Translations under genes and position numbers: made by a program | Part shown: positions 11,259-20,724 of the stretch, piece by piece | Numbering within the stretch: position 1 is the first letter of the stretch | Layout of the letters: every line of letters begins with the position of its first letter | Assembly: GCA_016858145.1 (NCBI GenBank) | Contig: JAEHOE010000092.1 | Location: forward strand, 1 to 64,000 | Direction of reading: 5' to 3' | Origin: Edaphochlamys debaryana | Lineage: Eukaryota > Chlorophyta > Chlorophyceae > Chlamydomonadales | Length of the DNA: 64,000 bases | The notes under the pieces: model-generated | Told to the model about the DNA's origin: nothing | Database searches by the model: none | Seen by the model: the letters and a program-made list of their open reading frames with translations, nothing else

Positions 11259-11594
11259 ATGGCGCTGAAGCCGAGAGGTTCATTCTCGTACATGAAAGAC
11301 GATGTGCACTGGGTTCGCCTGGATGGTGACCTGATTGCAAAGGTCGCACGAGTGAACAACAATGTAGCCCGTCTCTATCTGGTCGACAACGCCAACACCC
11401 AGCAGCCAGTGCCGGCAAGCATTGCCCTGACAGATTCGGAGGGCCACGCCGTTGCACCGTACACGGACAACTTCCTGGTGACCTGGGCAGATTCCTACAC
11501 ACTCGCATACCACGGCCAGGTCGTCCTGAGCCTGAACAACGCGAAGCAGCAGGTCATCTCAGCCCTGCCCAGCGCCGAGCACGGCACAGAGTAA
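11259..11594 (+). CDS. Small duplicated gene, copy B, left arm
   Basis: The product is 111 residues and equals 20389-20724. It is intact in both arms. The frame continues after the TAA into the Fanzor-like tail at 11595. Confidence 0.65.
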   Translation: MALKPRGSFSYMKDDVHWVRLDGDLIAKVARVNNNVARLYLVDNANTQQPVPASIALTDSEGHAVAPYTDNFLVTWADSYTLAYHGQVVLSLNNAKQQVISALPSAEHGTE

Positions 11595-11903
11595 TGTCCG
11601 TGGGCACCGACGGATGACAGCGTCATTCTGGAAAAGGTGGCGGTCAAGACAGTCAGGAGGGGCGGAGTGCTGGAGACAGTCGCGGTTCGGGGCTTGCTAT
11701 GGTGTCGTTCCACCAAGCAGTCTGGAGGCAAGTTCATCAACCGCGACTTGAACGGAGCTCTGAACATCCGACGGTGCCTAACGCTACCCCAGCGCCCTGC
11801 GACTATGGATCGCGGAAAGTGCCGGGGGCAGCGATTGGGCGAACTGACAGATGTTCAGACAGACACATGCGCCGCATGTGAGTTTATGGGCGCGTGCACC
11901 TAG
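11595..11903 (+). pseudogene. C-terminal remnant of Fanzor/TnpB-like nuclease, left arm
   Basis: See 20080-20388 for the twin and description. The recognisable part is GLLWCRST, then GKFINRDLNGALNIRRC near 11727-11776. Confidence 0.6.
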
Positions 11904-12588
11904 AGTGCCTGCCTTGAGTCGTGTGAATCCCCGTGGTGCCCCTAGGTGTGACCCTGTGGGCGCGCACGCGCGCCAGCGCCCCCCTGCAGCACGAGCAGAG
12001 AGCATCAGGAGCCGCCTTGTGACCCTGTAGACCCTGGGGGCGCGCAGGCGCGCCGGCGCCCCCAACAGAGCGCATGCAGAGACGCCCTGGGACGACCCTG
12101 GGGGCGCGCACGCGCGCCAGCGCCCCCTACAGAGCGCGAGCAGAGAGTGTCAGGGGCCGCCTGGAGCCGCCATCTTACCCTGGGGGGCGCACGGGGCGCC
12201 AGCGCCCCCTGGCAGTGCTGAATAACCTGGATATGGTCTCTTCAGGCGGTTTTCTTCGTAGCACTGGCAGCGCAGTGGTGTCTTGGCCTTGCTTGGAATT
12301 GCCGTTTGGGGTTCAGCTGGACTGGACACAGCAGATGAGGCCGCAGGCGTTGGGTCAGGTTTGCGTAGATCTTGTTTGGGTAAAGCAGAGACGCGCGCAC
12401 AGCAGCGCTGCCTGCAGTGCAAGCAGACTGGCGGCTAAAGTTGGCTTGCGTCACCTTATGACCCTGGGGGGCGCGCAGGCGCGCCAGCGCCCCCTGTATC
12501 TTGTAGTGGTCGTGATGCCCCCCTGTCGATTTGGAGACACAGACATAAGGCAGACAACAGCAGTATATCTCCGATACAGAGCCCCGCA
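11904..12588. repeat. GC-rich hairpin repeats, left arm
   Basis: At least five copies of GGGGGCGCGCxxGCGCGCCxGCGCCCCC occur, at about 11958-11986, 12034-12062, 12098-12126, 12182-12212 and 12466-12496. GGGGGCGC and GCGCCCCC can form stems. Spacers often contain AGAGCGxxxGCAGAGA. No gene is visible in 12212-12460. Confidence 0.85.
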
Positions 12589-13602
12589 ATGTCTAACTGC
12601 AAAGGCTCGTACATATACATCGTGCAGCCTAAGGAGTATGTTTACACCGGTGAACATGTGTTCAAGGTAGGGTACAGTGATGATGTGGTGAGCCGCATGG
12701 GAAATTACGGAACTGGCAGCGTATGCATCATGCTCAAACGAGTTCACGATGGGTGCCAGGTTGAGAAAGAACTCCTGAATGCACTGAGACAATCCAACAT
12801 CAAGCAGCGTCATGACATTGGGCGCGAGTACTTTGAGGGTGACATGTCCGCGATCACAAACCTATGTGACACGGTTGTAAACAAACACATGTACGCCAAG
12901 AAAGCGCCCCCCACCGTGCAGTGCCACTATACGGGAAACATCATTTCTGCCGGCACCCTCATCATTGTGGATATCCTATGGAGAGATGACGACCGCAATG
13001 CCCGCTTCCTTCCTCACTGGAGCGGAGGCTGGAAGGGATATACCTGCATCAGACGGGCACTGAAGGAGGAGCTTGGTGACGAGAAGGTTGCGGATGTGCA
13101 GAGCAGATGCCAGCAAGCACTCATGAAATACGGAACATCAGGGCGTCTTGAGCTGGACGAAATGGGCGAGTTTCCTGATCACCACGTACACGTTGACGAG
13201 TGGCTGTTGGACATGGCCGCACGCCGGCTTAACCCTGACGTGAAGGGCTATGGCAAAGGACTCGCACTCCAATACGCGCGCGACATCACTGCATATGATG
13301 TCCTGACCACCGTCGAGAAGTTGTGCTGGCTGCTTGACTTGTGCCCTTCCACATGCCCAGACATGTGCACAAAGATGGGCATGCACATCCATCTGATACG
13401 GGACTCAGAGCTATGGCCCTTGGGGCTAGAGTGTGTGAGACTGTCACGCCGTATCTCTGAGGTGATGGCGGGCATCAAATGGACAGATAAGCAAATCCAG
13501 AGCGTGTTCCATGGCGGTGAAGAGTGGTACCTTGCAAAGCTGCTGGAATGGAACGGTGTCCACCCCAGTCAAACAGGTGAGCCATTACAAGTGAAAAATT
13601 AG
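12589..13602 (+). CDS. T5orf172 (GIY-YIG superfamily) protein, left-arm copy
   Basis: This intact 337-residue copy matches 18382-19395, where it is described. Its stop lies 27 bases before the recombinase ATG at 13630, on the same strand. Confidence 0.85.
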   Translation: MSNCKGSYIYIVQPKEYVYTGEHVFKVGYSDDVVSRMGNYGTGSVCIMLKRVHDGCQVEKELLNALRQSNIKQRHDIGREYFEGDMSAITNLCDTVVNKHMYAKKAPPTVQCHYTGNIISAGTLIIVDILWRDDDRNARFLPHWSGGWKGYTCIRRALKEELGDEKVADVQSRCQQALMKYGTSGRLELDEMGEFPDHHVHVDEWLLDMAARRLNPDVKGYGKGLALQYARDITAYDVLTTVEKLCWLLDLCPSTCPDMCTKMGMHIHLIRDSELWPLGLECVRLSRRISEVMAGIKWTDKQIQSVFHGGEEWYLAKLLEWNGVHPSQTGEPLQVKN

Positions 13603-13629
13603 ACAGCATGAATGTAGGCGAGACGAGAC

Positions 13630-14649
13630 ATGGCAGACATCCAGGAAGACCCTCTGGTACAGCGTCTGTCCAGGCAGATATCAAAGGACGTCACACGCAG
13701 CAGCTACATTTCTCGGTTGACAAAAGCCATGGAGGTGACCAATGCCAGCTCTGTCAAGGACTTAGTCACTCAGCCACAGAAGCACTACATGCGGCTGCAG
13801 AAGCAGTATCCTGCAGTAAACACCAGGAAAAACATGATGATTGCCATCTTGGCGGTGTTTCGCTACAATCCCAAGTTGAAAGATCGATACAGTGCTGCAT
13901 ACGATGAGTGGCTCAAGCACCACAAGGCCATGAGCACACTCATAGATGCGGACGAGAAGCAATCATTGCCGACAGAGCGGCAACTGGCCAATTATGTATC
14001 GTACACTGATGTGCGTGCCAAGCTCATCCAGCTCCTAAAGGATGAAAAGCATGAAGCCCATGAGACTCTATATAGTAGCATGCAGGTCTGCATGCTCGGC
14101 ATGCTCGTCTACCTGCATCCGAAGCGGTCAGACTACGGCCACCTGACGATCTATAGAGACAGAGATCCAAAGCTCCCGGATGAGAACTACATTGTCATGC
14201 ACAGGAAATCAAGTGGCGAGCCATCATACATAGTCCTTAACAAGTACAAGACGTCAGACAAATTCCATCGACTTGAAGAGGAGTTTCCGCCCCAGCTGTA
14301 CTCCATCATGAGAGCTTCTCTGCGGAGCCACCCACGGAAGTATGTGTTTCATGATCGTGACGGTGAGCCATACACGAACGCAGCCTATGGCAAGTTTTTC
14401 ACGCGGACATTTAAGACCCTCTTTGGCAAAGAGACGACAGTGTCACTGTGGCGCCACATCTTTATCAGTGAGAAGCTCGACCCAACCAAGAAGAGTCTCC
14501 AAGAGCTAGACGAGGGAGCAAGGCTGATGGGGCACTCCAAGCCACTGCAGGACCGGTATAGGTGGAAGAGTGTGCAAGATCGTATTGACCCGACCCAACG
14601 CACATATGAGTGCCGCCTGACAGCAGTCGGTGGCAGCACACGATCATGA
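13630..14649 (+). CDS. Tyrosine recombinase/integrase, left-arm copy
   Basis: This intact 339-residue copy matches 17335-18354. Its last codons overlap the stop of the convergent gene 14644-15468 by six bases. Confidence 0.85.
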   Translation: MADIQEDPLVQRLSRQISKDVTRSSYISRLTKAMEVTNASSVKDLVTQPQKHYMRLQKQYPAVNTRKNMMIAILAVFRYNPKLKDRYSAAYDEWLKHHKAMSTLIDADEKQSLPTERQLANYVSYTDVRAKLIQLLKDEKHEAHETLYSSMQVCMLGMLVYLHPKRSDYGHLTIYRDRDPKLPDENYIVMHRKSSGEPSYIVLNKYKTSDKFHRLEEEFPPQLYSIMRASLRSHPRKYVFHDRDGEPYTNAAYGKFFTRTFKTLFGKETTVSLWRHIFISEKLDPTKKSLQELDEGARLMGHSKPLQDRYRWKSVQDRIDPTQRTYECRLTAVGGSTRS

Positions 14650-15468
14650 TGATGCGGGAGGTTGGGGAGGAGTGTCCAGGATCCATCCCGGTACCGCTTT
14701 GATGATTTGGACGTAGGGATTGTCATTGGGCGCCAATGAGAGCAGCATGTCAATGAGGCCACGGAGCTTCTTGATGGTCTGGGACTGAACGTCAATTTGC
14801 TGGCACTTGTCTGCAAGCTGTTTGCGAAGGCTCTCAATGACATCATTCTTGTGTTGCAGGACATGTTGAGAGACGGTGCGTGGCGGCTGCTGGTCGGCCG
14901 ACACTGTCACTGTCGCTGCTGGGGGCGGCTGGCTGGAAGACGCCGCAACTGCTGCAAGGTCATCATCATCAAACTCGGTGCCCACGGCAGATGATGATGC
15001 AGCGTCGTCATTGTCATCACCATCATCGTCTCCATCGTTGCTCTGTTTGTGCAGCGGCTGCTTCACAGCCGCCGCTGCCGCCGCCTTTGTCCGCACCTCA
15101 GCAATTTCTTTTCCGTGTGCGTCGAAGCTGTCTTTCAGTGCTTTGCAAGCATACCGGCAATAGTCTGAGCCGTAGAGAGTAACTACCTGATCCAGTTCGA
15201 GGACAGCGGACATCGCATAACGTGGCTTCTTCAGGCCACTGAACGTTTTATGCTTTGCGGGGAGGCGTTTCAGGAAGTCGAGCGGATTCACAGCAACAAG
15301 GTCTAGGAACTCTTTGAGGTCAGAGGCGGGCAAACGCTCAAAGTGCGTGTAAGTCTCTTTGAAGTGGCGAGGGTGGTCTTTGTTCTTGGTGCTAGCGACG
15401 AGGAGGTCAAACGCCTGTTGCAGCGTGAGGACCGTGTTTGAAGCAGCAGCAGATGGTGGGATGTCCAT
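14644..15468 (-). CDS. Coiled-coil protein next to apex, left-arm copy
   Basis: This intact 274-residue copy matches 16516-17340. Confidence 0.75.
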   Translation of the reverse strand: MDIPPSAAASNTVLTLQQAFDLLVASTKNKDHPRHFKETYTHFERLPASDLKEFLDLVAVNPLDFLKRLPAKHKTFSGLKKPRYAMSAVLELDQVVTLYGSDYCRYACKALKDSFDAHGKEIAEVRTKAAAAAAVKQPLHKQSNDGDDDGDDNDDAASSSAVGTEFDDDDLAAVAASSSQPPPAATVTVSADQQPPRTVSQHVLQHKNDVIESLRKQLADKCQQIDVQSQTIKKLRGLIDMLLSLAPNDNPYVQIIKAVPGWILDTPPQPPASS

Positions 15469-15544
15469 AGTTGAGCGTGGATGCAAGGAATGTATGGGTA
15501 ACAGTACCCGGGGTATATCTATACACACCGAAAAGTTTTATACG

Positions 15545-15970
15545 CATTTGAACACGGTGTCAAGGGGAAGGGCATGCCCTGACGGGCACGCCCACTTGAG
15601 CGCGCTTCGCGCGCTCCGCGCGCCCTTCCCTGTTGTACCCAGGGACACCTAGGGGTTTGCGCAGGGGCTGTGCCTGCGCCGCATCTCTTTTCAACTCAAA
15701 GGTTGACTGCGCAGCCGCTGCAGGGACATGCCCTGACGGGCACGCCCGCGATTGCGCGCTGCGCGCGCACGCGCGCCCTCCCACTTCTACCCAGGGATCC
15801 CCAGGCACTACAGAGACGCATGACAACCGAGGGGTTGGGATACACCTAGACATAGATGGGAGGGACCTAGAGACGATTTGGGATAGACCTGGGGAGAATG
15901 GGATAGACCTGGGGAATGGGACCCGAGAATCCATGGGATAGACCTGTAAACAGAGAGGGTAAACCTATAC
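15545..15970. repeat. Subterminal iterated repeats, left side of apex
   Basis: No convincing gene is present. The stretch holds two copies of CATGCCCTGACGGGCACGCCC (near 15573 and 15728), GC-rich stems such as GAGCGCGC/GCGCGCTC and GCGCGC tracts. Closer to the apex are repeated GGGATAGACCTG words (near 15887, 15900 and 15934). Iterated motifs next to a fold-back end are typical of viral telomere regions. The mirror copy is 16014-16440. Confidence 0.7.
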
Positions 15971-16013
15971 ACGGGTGATGGAGAGAACCTCATGGGTTCT
16001 CTCCATCACCCGT
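15971..16013. other. Apex of the palindrome: 19-bp stem, 5-base loop
   Basis: ACGGGTGATGGAGAGAACC (15971-15989) is followed by TCATG and then the exact reverse complement (15995-16013). The arms continue outward from this stem for almost 16 kb. A short unpaired loop is what a covalently closed hairpin terminus gives when sequenced through. A concatemer junction would look similar. Confidence 0.9.
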
Positions 16014-16441
16014 GTATAGGTTTACCCTCTCTGTTTACAGGTCTATCCCATGGATTCTCGGGTCCCATTCCCCAGGTCTATCCCATTCTCCCCAGGTCTA
16101 TCCCAAATCGTCTCTAGGTCCCTCCCATCTATGTCTAGGTGTATCCCAACCCCTCGGTTGTCATGCGTCTCTGTAGTGCCTGGGGATCCCTGGGTAGAAG
16201 TGGGAGGGCGCGCGTGCGCGCGCAGCGCGCAATCGCGGGCGTGCCCGTCAGGGCATGTCCCTGCAGCGGCTGCGCAGTCAACCTTTGAGTTGAAAAGAGA
16301 TGCGGCGCAGGCACAGCCCCTGCGCAAACCCCTAGGTGTCCCTGGGTACAACAGGGAAGGGCGCGCGGAGCGCGCGAAGCGCGCTCAAGTGGGCGTGCCC
16401 GTCAGGGCATGCCCTTCCCCTTGACACCGTGTTCAAATGCG

Positions 16442-16448
16442 TATAAAA
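16442..16448 (+). promoter_or_regulatory. TATA-like box for coiled-coil gene
   Basis: TATAAAA lies 74 bases before the ATG at 16516. A second AT-rich word, TATAGATATA, lies at 16461-16470. The mirror copy serves 14644-15468. Confidence 0.45.
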
Positions 16449-16515
16449 CTTTTCGGTGTGTATAGATATACCCCGGGTACTGTTACCCATACATTCCTTG
16501 CATCCACGCTCAACT

Positions 16516-17340
16516 ATGGACATCCCACCATCTGCTGCTGCTTCAAACACGGTCCTCACGCTGCAACAGGCGTTTGACCTCCTCGTCGCTAGCACCAAGA
16601 ACAAAGACCACCCTCGCCACTTCAAAGAGACTTACACGCACTTTGAGCGTTTGCCCGCCTCTGACCTCAAAGAGTTCCTAGACCTTGTTGCTGTGAATCC
16701 GCTCGACTTCCTGAAACGCCTCCCCGCAAAGCATAAAACGTTCAGTGGCCTGAAGAAGCCACGTTATGCGATGTCCGCTGTCCTCGAACTGGATCAGGTA
16801 GTTACTCTCTACGGCTCAGACTATTGCCGGTATGCTTGCAAAGCACTGAAAGACAGCTTCGACGCACACGGAAAAGAAATTGCTGAGGTGCGGACAAAGG
16901 CGGCGGCAGCGGCGGCTGTGAAGCAGCCGCTGCACAAACAGAGCAACGATGGAGACGATGATGGTGATGACAATGACGACGCTGCATCATCATCTGCCGT
17001 GGGCACCGAGTTTGATGATGATGACCTTGCAGCAGTTGCGGCGTCTTCCAGCCAGCCGCCCCCAGCAGCGACAGTGACAGTGTCGGCCGACCAGCAGCCG
17101 CCACGCACCGTCTCTCAACATGTCCTGCAACACAAGAATGATGTCATTGAGAGCCTTCGCAAACAGCTTGCAGACAAGTGCCAGCAAATTGACGTTCAGT
17201 CCCAGACCATCAAGAAGCTCCGTGGCCTCATTGACATGCTGCTCTCATTGGCGCCCAATGACAATCCCTACGTCCAAATCATCAAAGCGGTACCGGGATG
17301 GATCCTGGACACTCCTCCCCAACCTCCCGCATCATCATGA
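16516..17340 (+). CDS. Coiled-coil protein next to the apex
   Basis: The product is 274 residues and is not recognised. The first ATG (MDIPPSAAAS) is used; upstream codons in frame lack an ATG. Residues 1-110 are probably a helical domain (LQQAFDLLVAST, FLDLVAVNPLDFLKRLPAKH). An Ala/Lys helix follows, then an acidic Asp/Ser low-complexity linker of about 40 residues and a C-terminal coiled coil (VIESLRKQLADKCQQIDVQS). It is the gene nearest the palindrome centre and is convergent with the recombinase, with which it overlaps by six bases. A role at the genome end is possible but is inference only. Confidence 0.75.
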   Translation: MDIPPSAAASNTVLTLQQAFDLLVASTKNKDHPRHFKETYTHFERLPASDLKEFLDLVAVNPLDFLKRLPAKHKTFSGLKKPRYAMSAVLELDQVVTLYGSDYCRYACKALKDSFDAHGKEIAEVRTKAAAAAAVKQPLHKQSNDGDDDGDDNDDAASSSAVGTEFDDDDLAAVAASSSQPPPAATVTVSADQQPPRTVSQHVLQHKNDVIESLRKQLADKCQQIDVQSQTIKKLRGLIDMLLSLAPNDNPYVQIIKAVPGWILDTPPQPPASS

Positions 17341-18354
17341 TCGTGTGCTGCCACCGACTGCTGTCAGGCGGCACTCATATGTGCGTTGGGTCGGGTCAAT
17401 ACGATCTTGCACACTCTTCCACCTATACCGGTCCTGCAGTGGCTTGGAGTGCCCCATCAGCCTTGCTCCCTCGTCTAGCTCTTGGAGACTCTTCTTGGTT
17501 GGGTCGAGCTTCTCACTGATAAAGATGTGGCGCCACAGTGACACTGTCGTCTCTTTGCCAAAGAGGGTCTTAAATGTCCGCGTGAAAAACTTGCCATAGG
17601 CTGCGTTCGTGTATGGCTCACCGTCACGATCATGAAACACATACTTCCGTGGGTGGCTCCGCAGAGAAGCTCTCATGATGGAGTACAGCTGGGGCGGAAA
17701 CTCCTCTTCAAGTCGATGGAATTTGTCTGACGTCTTGTACTTGTTAAGGACTATGTATGATGGCTCGCCACTTGATTTCCTGTGCATGACAATGTAGTTC
17801 TCATCCGGGAGCTTTGGATCTCTGTCTCTATAGATCGTCAGGTGGCCGTAGTCTGACCGCTTCGGATGCAGGTAGACGAGCATGCCGAGCATGCAGACCT
17901 GCATGCTACTATATAGAGTCTCATGGGCTTCATGCTTTTCATCCTTTAGGAGCTGGATGAGCTTGGCACGCACATCAGTGTACGATACATAATTGGCCAG
18001 TTGCCGCTCTGTCGGCAATGATTGCTTCTCGTCCGCATCTATGAGTGTGCTCATGGCCTTGTGGTGCTTGAGCCACTCATCGTATGCAGCACTGTATCGA
18101 TCTTTCAACTTGGGATTGTAGCGAAACACCGCCAAGATGGCAATCATCATGTTTTTCCTGGTGTTTACTGCAGGATACTGCTTCTGCAGCCGCATGTAGT
18201 GCTTCTGTGGCTGAGTGACTAAGTCCTTGACAGAGCTGGCATTGGTCACCTCCATGGCTTTTGTCAACCGAGAAATGTAGCTGCTGCGTGTGACGTCCTT
18301 TGATATCTGCCTGGACAGACGCTGTACCAGAGGGTCTTCCTGGATGTCTGCCAT
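17335..18354 (-). CDS. Tyrosine recombinase / integrase
   Basis: The product is 339 residues, a normal length for the family. The N-terminal ~100 residues look like a SAM-like core-binding domain (SSYISRLTKAMEV, RKNMMIAILAVFRYNPKL). Catalytic-domain features are an Arg in HPKRSDYGHL (about residue 166), a Lys in NKYKTSDKF (about 207), Arg-His in SLWRHIFIS (about 275), and GHS plus the likely nucleophile in GHSKPLQDRYRW (His about 302, Tyr about 310). The first His of the usual HxxRH box is Ser. Such enzymes cut and join DNA by a 3'-phosphotyrosine and serve integration or resolution of dimers and telomeres. It lies 27 bases downstream of the T5orf172 gene, so joint expression is likely. Its closeness to the apex makes a role in end resolution or element mobility plausible but unproven. 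Confidence 0.88.
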   Translation of the reverse strand: MADIQEDPLVQRLSRQISKDVTRSSYISRLTKAMEVTNASSVKDLVTQPQKHYMRLQKQYPAVNTRKNMMIAILAVFRYNPKLKDRYSAAYDEWLKHHKAMSTLIDADEKQSLPTERQLANYVSYTDVRAKLIQLLKDEKHEAHETLYSSMQVCMLGMLVYLHPKRSDYGHLTIYRDRDPKLPDENYIVMHRKSSGEPSYIVLNKYKTSDKFHRLEEEFPPQLYSIMRASLRSHPRKYVFHDRDGEPYTNAAYGKFFTRTFKTLFGKETTVSLWRHIFISEKLDPTKKSLQELDEGARLMGHSKPLQDRYRWKSVQDRIDPTQRTYECRLTAVGGSTRS

Positions 18355-18381
18355 GTCTCGTCTCGCCTACATTCATGCTGT

Positions 18382-19395
18382 CTAATTTTTCACTTGTAAT
18401 GGCTCACCTGTTTGACTGGGGTGGACACCGTTCCATTCCAGCAGCTTTGCAAGGTACCACTCTTCACCGCCATGGAACACGCTCTGGATTTGCTTATCTG
18501 TCCATTTGATGCCCGCCATCACCTCAGAGATACGGCGTGACAGTCTCACACACTCTAGCCCCAAGGGCCATAGCTCTGAGTCCCGTATCAGATGGATGTG
18601 CATGCCCATCTTTGTGCACATGTCTGGGCATGTGGAAGGGCACAAGTCAAGCAGCCAGCACAACTTCTCGACGGTGGTCAGGACATCATATGCAGTGATG
18701 TCGCGCGCGTATTGGAGTGCGAGTCCTTTGCCATAGCCCTTCACGTCAGGGTTAAGCCGGCGTGCGGCCATGTCCAACAGCCACTCGTCAACGTGTACGT
18801 GGTGATCAGGAAACTCGCCCATTTCGTCCAGCTCAAGACGCCCTGATGTTCCGTATTTCATGAGTGCTTGCTGGCATCTGCTCTGCACATCCGCAACCTT
18901 CTCGTCACCAAGCTCCTCCTTCAGTGCCCGTCTGATGCAGGTATATCCCTTCCAGCCTCCGCTCCAGTGAGGAAGGAAGCGGGCATTGCGGTCGTCATCT
19001 CTCCATAGGATATCCACAATGATGAGGGTGCCGGCAGAAATGATGTTTCCCGTATAGTGGCACTGCACGGTGGGGGGCGCTTTCTTGGCGTACATGTGTT
19101 TGTTTACAACCGTGTCACATAGGTTTGTGATCGCGGACATGTCACCCTCAAAGTACTCGCGCCCAATGTCATGACGCTGCTTGATGTTGGATTGTCTCAG
19201 TGCATTCAGGAGTTCTTTCTCAACCTGGCACCCATCGTGAACTCGTTTGAGCATGATGCATACGCTGCCAGTTCCGTAATTTCCCATGCGGCTCACCACA
19301 TCATCACTGTACCCTACCTTGAACACATGTTCACCGGTGTAAACATACTCCTTAGGCTGCACGATGTATATGTACGAGCCTTTGCAGTTAGACAT
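18382..19395 (-). CDS. T5orf172 protein with unknown C-terminal domain
   Basis: The product is 337 residues. Residues 1-95 form a T5orf172 (GIY-YIG superfamily) domain: SYIYIVQPKEY, then HVFKVGYSDDVVSRMGNYGT, with a downstream REYFEGDM. The other ~240 residues (WSGGWKGYTCIRRALKEELG, VDEWLLDMAARRLNP, EKLCWLLDLCPSTC) match no family I recognise; MSV199 is absent here. T5orf172 domains resemble GIY-YIG endonucleases, but activity is not certain. It precedes the recombinase on the same strand. Confidence 0.8.
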   Translation of the reverse strand: MSNCKGSYIYIVQPKEYVYTGEHVFKVGYSDDVVSRMGNYGTGSVCIMLKRVHDGCQVEKELLNALRQSNIKQRHDIGREYFEGDMSAITNLCDTVVNKHMYAKKAPPTVQCHYTGNIISAGTLIIVDILWRDDDRNARFLPHWSGGWKGYTCIRRALKEELGDEKVADVQSRCQQALMKYGTSGRLELDEMGEFPDHHVHVDEWLLDMAARRLNPDVKGYGKGLALQYARDITAYDVLTTVEKLCWLLDLCPSTCPDMCTKMGMHIHLIRDSELWPLGLECVRLSRRISEVMAGIKWTDKQIQSVFHGGEEWYLAKLLEWNGVHPSQTGEPLQVKN

Positions 19396-19469
19396 TGCGG
19401 GGCTCTGTATCGGAGATATACTGCTGTTGTCTGCCTTATGTCTGTGTCTCCAAATCGACAGGGGGGCAT

Positions 19470-20079
19470 CACGACCACTACAAGATACAGGGGGCGCTGG
19501 CGCGCCTGCGCGCCCCCCAGGGTCATAAGGTGACGCAAGCCAACTTTAGCCGCCAGTCTGCTTGCACTGCAGGCAGCGCTGCTGTGCGCGCGTCTCTGCT
19601 TTACCCAAACAAGATCTACGCAAACCTGACCCAACGCCTGCGGCCTCATCTGCTGTGTCCAGTCCAGCTGAACCCCAAACGGCAATTCCAAGCAAGGCCA
19701 AGACACCACTGCGCTGCCAGTGCTACGAAGAAACCGCCTGAAGAGACCATATCCAGGTTATTCAGCACTGCCAGGGGGCGCTGGCGCCCCGTGCGCCCCC
19801 CAGGGTAAGATGGCGGCTCCAGGCGGCCCCTGACACTCTCTGCTCGCGCTCTGTAGGGGGCGCTGGCGCGCGTGCGCGCCCCCAGGGTCGTCCCAGGGCG
19901 TCTCTGCATGCGCTCTGTTGGGGGCGCCGGCGCGCCTGCGCGCCCCCAGGGTCTACAGGGTCACAAGGCGGCTCCTGATGCTCTCTGCTCGTGCTGCAGG
20001 GGGGCGCTGGCGCGCGTGCGCGCCCACAGGGTCACACCTAGGGGCACCACGGGGATTCACACGACTCAAGGCAGGCACT
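19470..20079. repeat. GC-rich hairpin repeats, right arm
   Basis: This is the mirror of 11904-12588. Copies of GGGGGCGCTGGCGCGCxTGCGCGCCCCC recur with spacers containing TCTCTGC and GCTCTGTxGG. The array abuts the Fanzor-like remnant. It may be a family of palindromic MITEs. Confidence 0.85.
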
Positions 20080-20388
20080 CTAGGTGCACGCGCCCATAAA
20101 CTCACATGCGGCGCATGTGTCTGTCTGAACATCTGTCAGTTCGCCCAATCGCTGCCCCCGGCACTTTCCGCGATCCATAGTCGCAGGGCGCTGGGGTAGC
20201 GTTAGGCACCGTCGGATGTTCAGAGCTCCGTTCAAGTCGCGGTTGATGAACTTGCCTCCAGACTGCTTGGTGGAACGACACCATAGCAAGCCCCGAACCG
20301 CGACTGTCTCCAGCACTCCGCCCCTCCTGACTGTCTTGACCGCCACCTTTTCCAGAATGACGCTGTCATCCGTCGGTGCCCACGGACA
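20080..20388 (-). pseudogene. C-terminal remnant of Fanzor/TnpB-like nuclease
   Basis: The readable product is about 100 residues with no ATG of its own. VRGLLWCRST is followed by GKFINRDLNGALNIRRC, which fits the end of Fanzor/TnpB (IS607/IS605 OrfB) proteins: half of a zinc ribbon and the RuvC-III motif DxNxAxNI. The rest of the nuclease and any TnpA are missing. It begins directly after the stop of the 111-residue gene and in its frame, and ends in GC-rich repeats. It is broken in both arms, so this is true decay. A bare tail of the same sequence (ATAAACTCACATG, GCGCATGTGTxTCTG) also lies near 36508-36545. Confidence 0.62.
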
Positions 20389-20724
20389 TTACTCTGTGCC
20401 GTGCTCGGCGCTGGGCAGGGCTGAGATGACCTGCTGCTTCGCGTTGTTCAGGCTCAGGACGACCTGGCCGTGGTATGCGAGTGTGTAGGAATCTGCCCAG
20501 GTCACCAGGAAGTTGTCCGTGTACGGTGCAACGGCGTGGCCCTCCGAATCTGTCAGGGCAATGCTTGCCGGCACTGGCTGCTGGGTGTTGGCGTTGTCGA
20601 CCAGATAGAGACGGGCTACATTGTTGTTCACTCGTGCGACCTTTGCAATCAGGTCACCATCCAGGCGAACCCAGTGCACATCGTCTTTCATGTACGAGAA
20701 TGAACCTCTCGGCTTCAGCGCCAT
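20389..20724 (-). CDS. Small duplicated gene, copy B
   Basis: The product is 111 residues of unknown function, rich in beta-like segments (HWVRLDGDLIAKVARVNNN, ARLYLVDNAN, ADSYTLAYHGQVVLSLNN). It has no membrane segment and no Cys. It is about 90% identical to copy A at 31450-31785. The duplicated block also carries the upstream 50-60 bases, including TGTTCATAATCTAGAT and a TAAGG word, so promoter and gene moved together. Confidence 0.65.
   Translation of the reverse strand: MALKPRGSFSYMKDDVHWVRLDGDLIAKVARVNNNVARLYLVDNANTQQPVPASIALTDSEGHAVAPYTDNFLVTWADSYTLAYHGQVVLSLNNAKQQVISALPSAEHGTE

Larger units (their letters stand above)
1..15989. repeat. Left arm of giant inverted repeat
   Basis: The whole arm is the reverse complement of 15995-31943. 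It starts with TTGCTTAAG at base 1, which pairs with CTTAAGCAA ending at 31943, and it runs to the apex loop. This arm is 40 bases longer than its partner. Near the apex the two arms look identical by eye. Towards base 1 this arm collects single-base indels, often in G or C runs, for example GGG to GG near 341 and an extra G near 4144. Genes broken only here are probably intact in reality. It may be a read-through of a closed hairpin end, a concatemer junction or a true inverted duplication. Confidence 0.95.
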
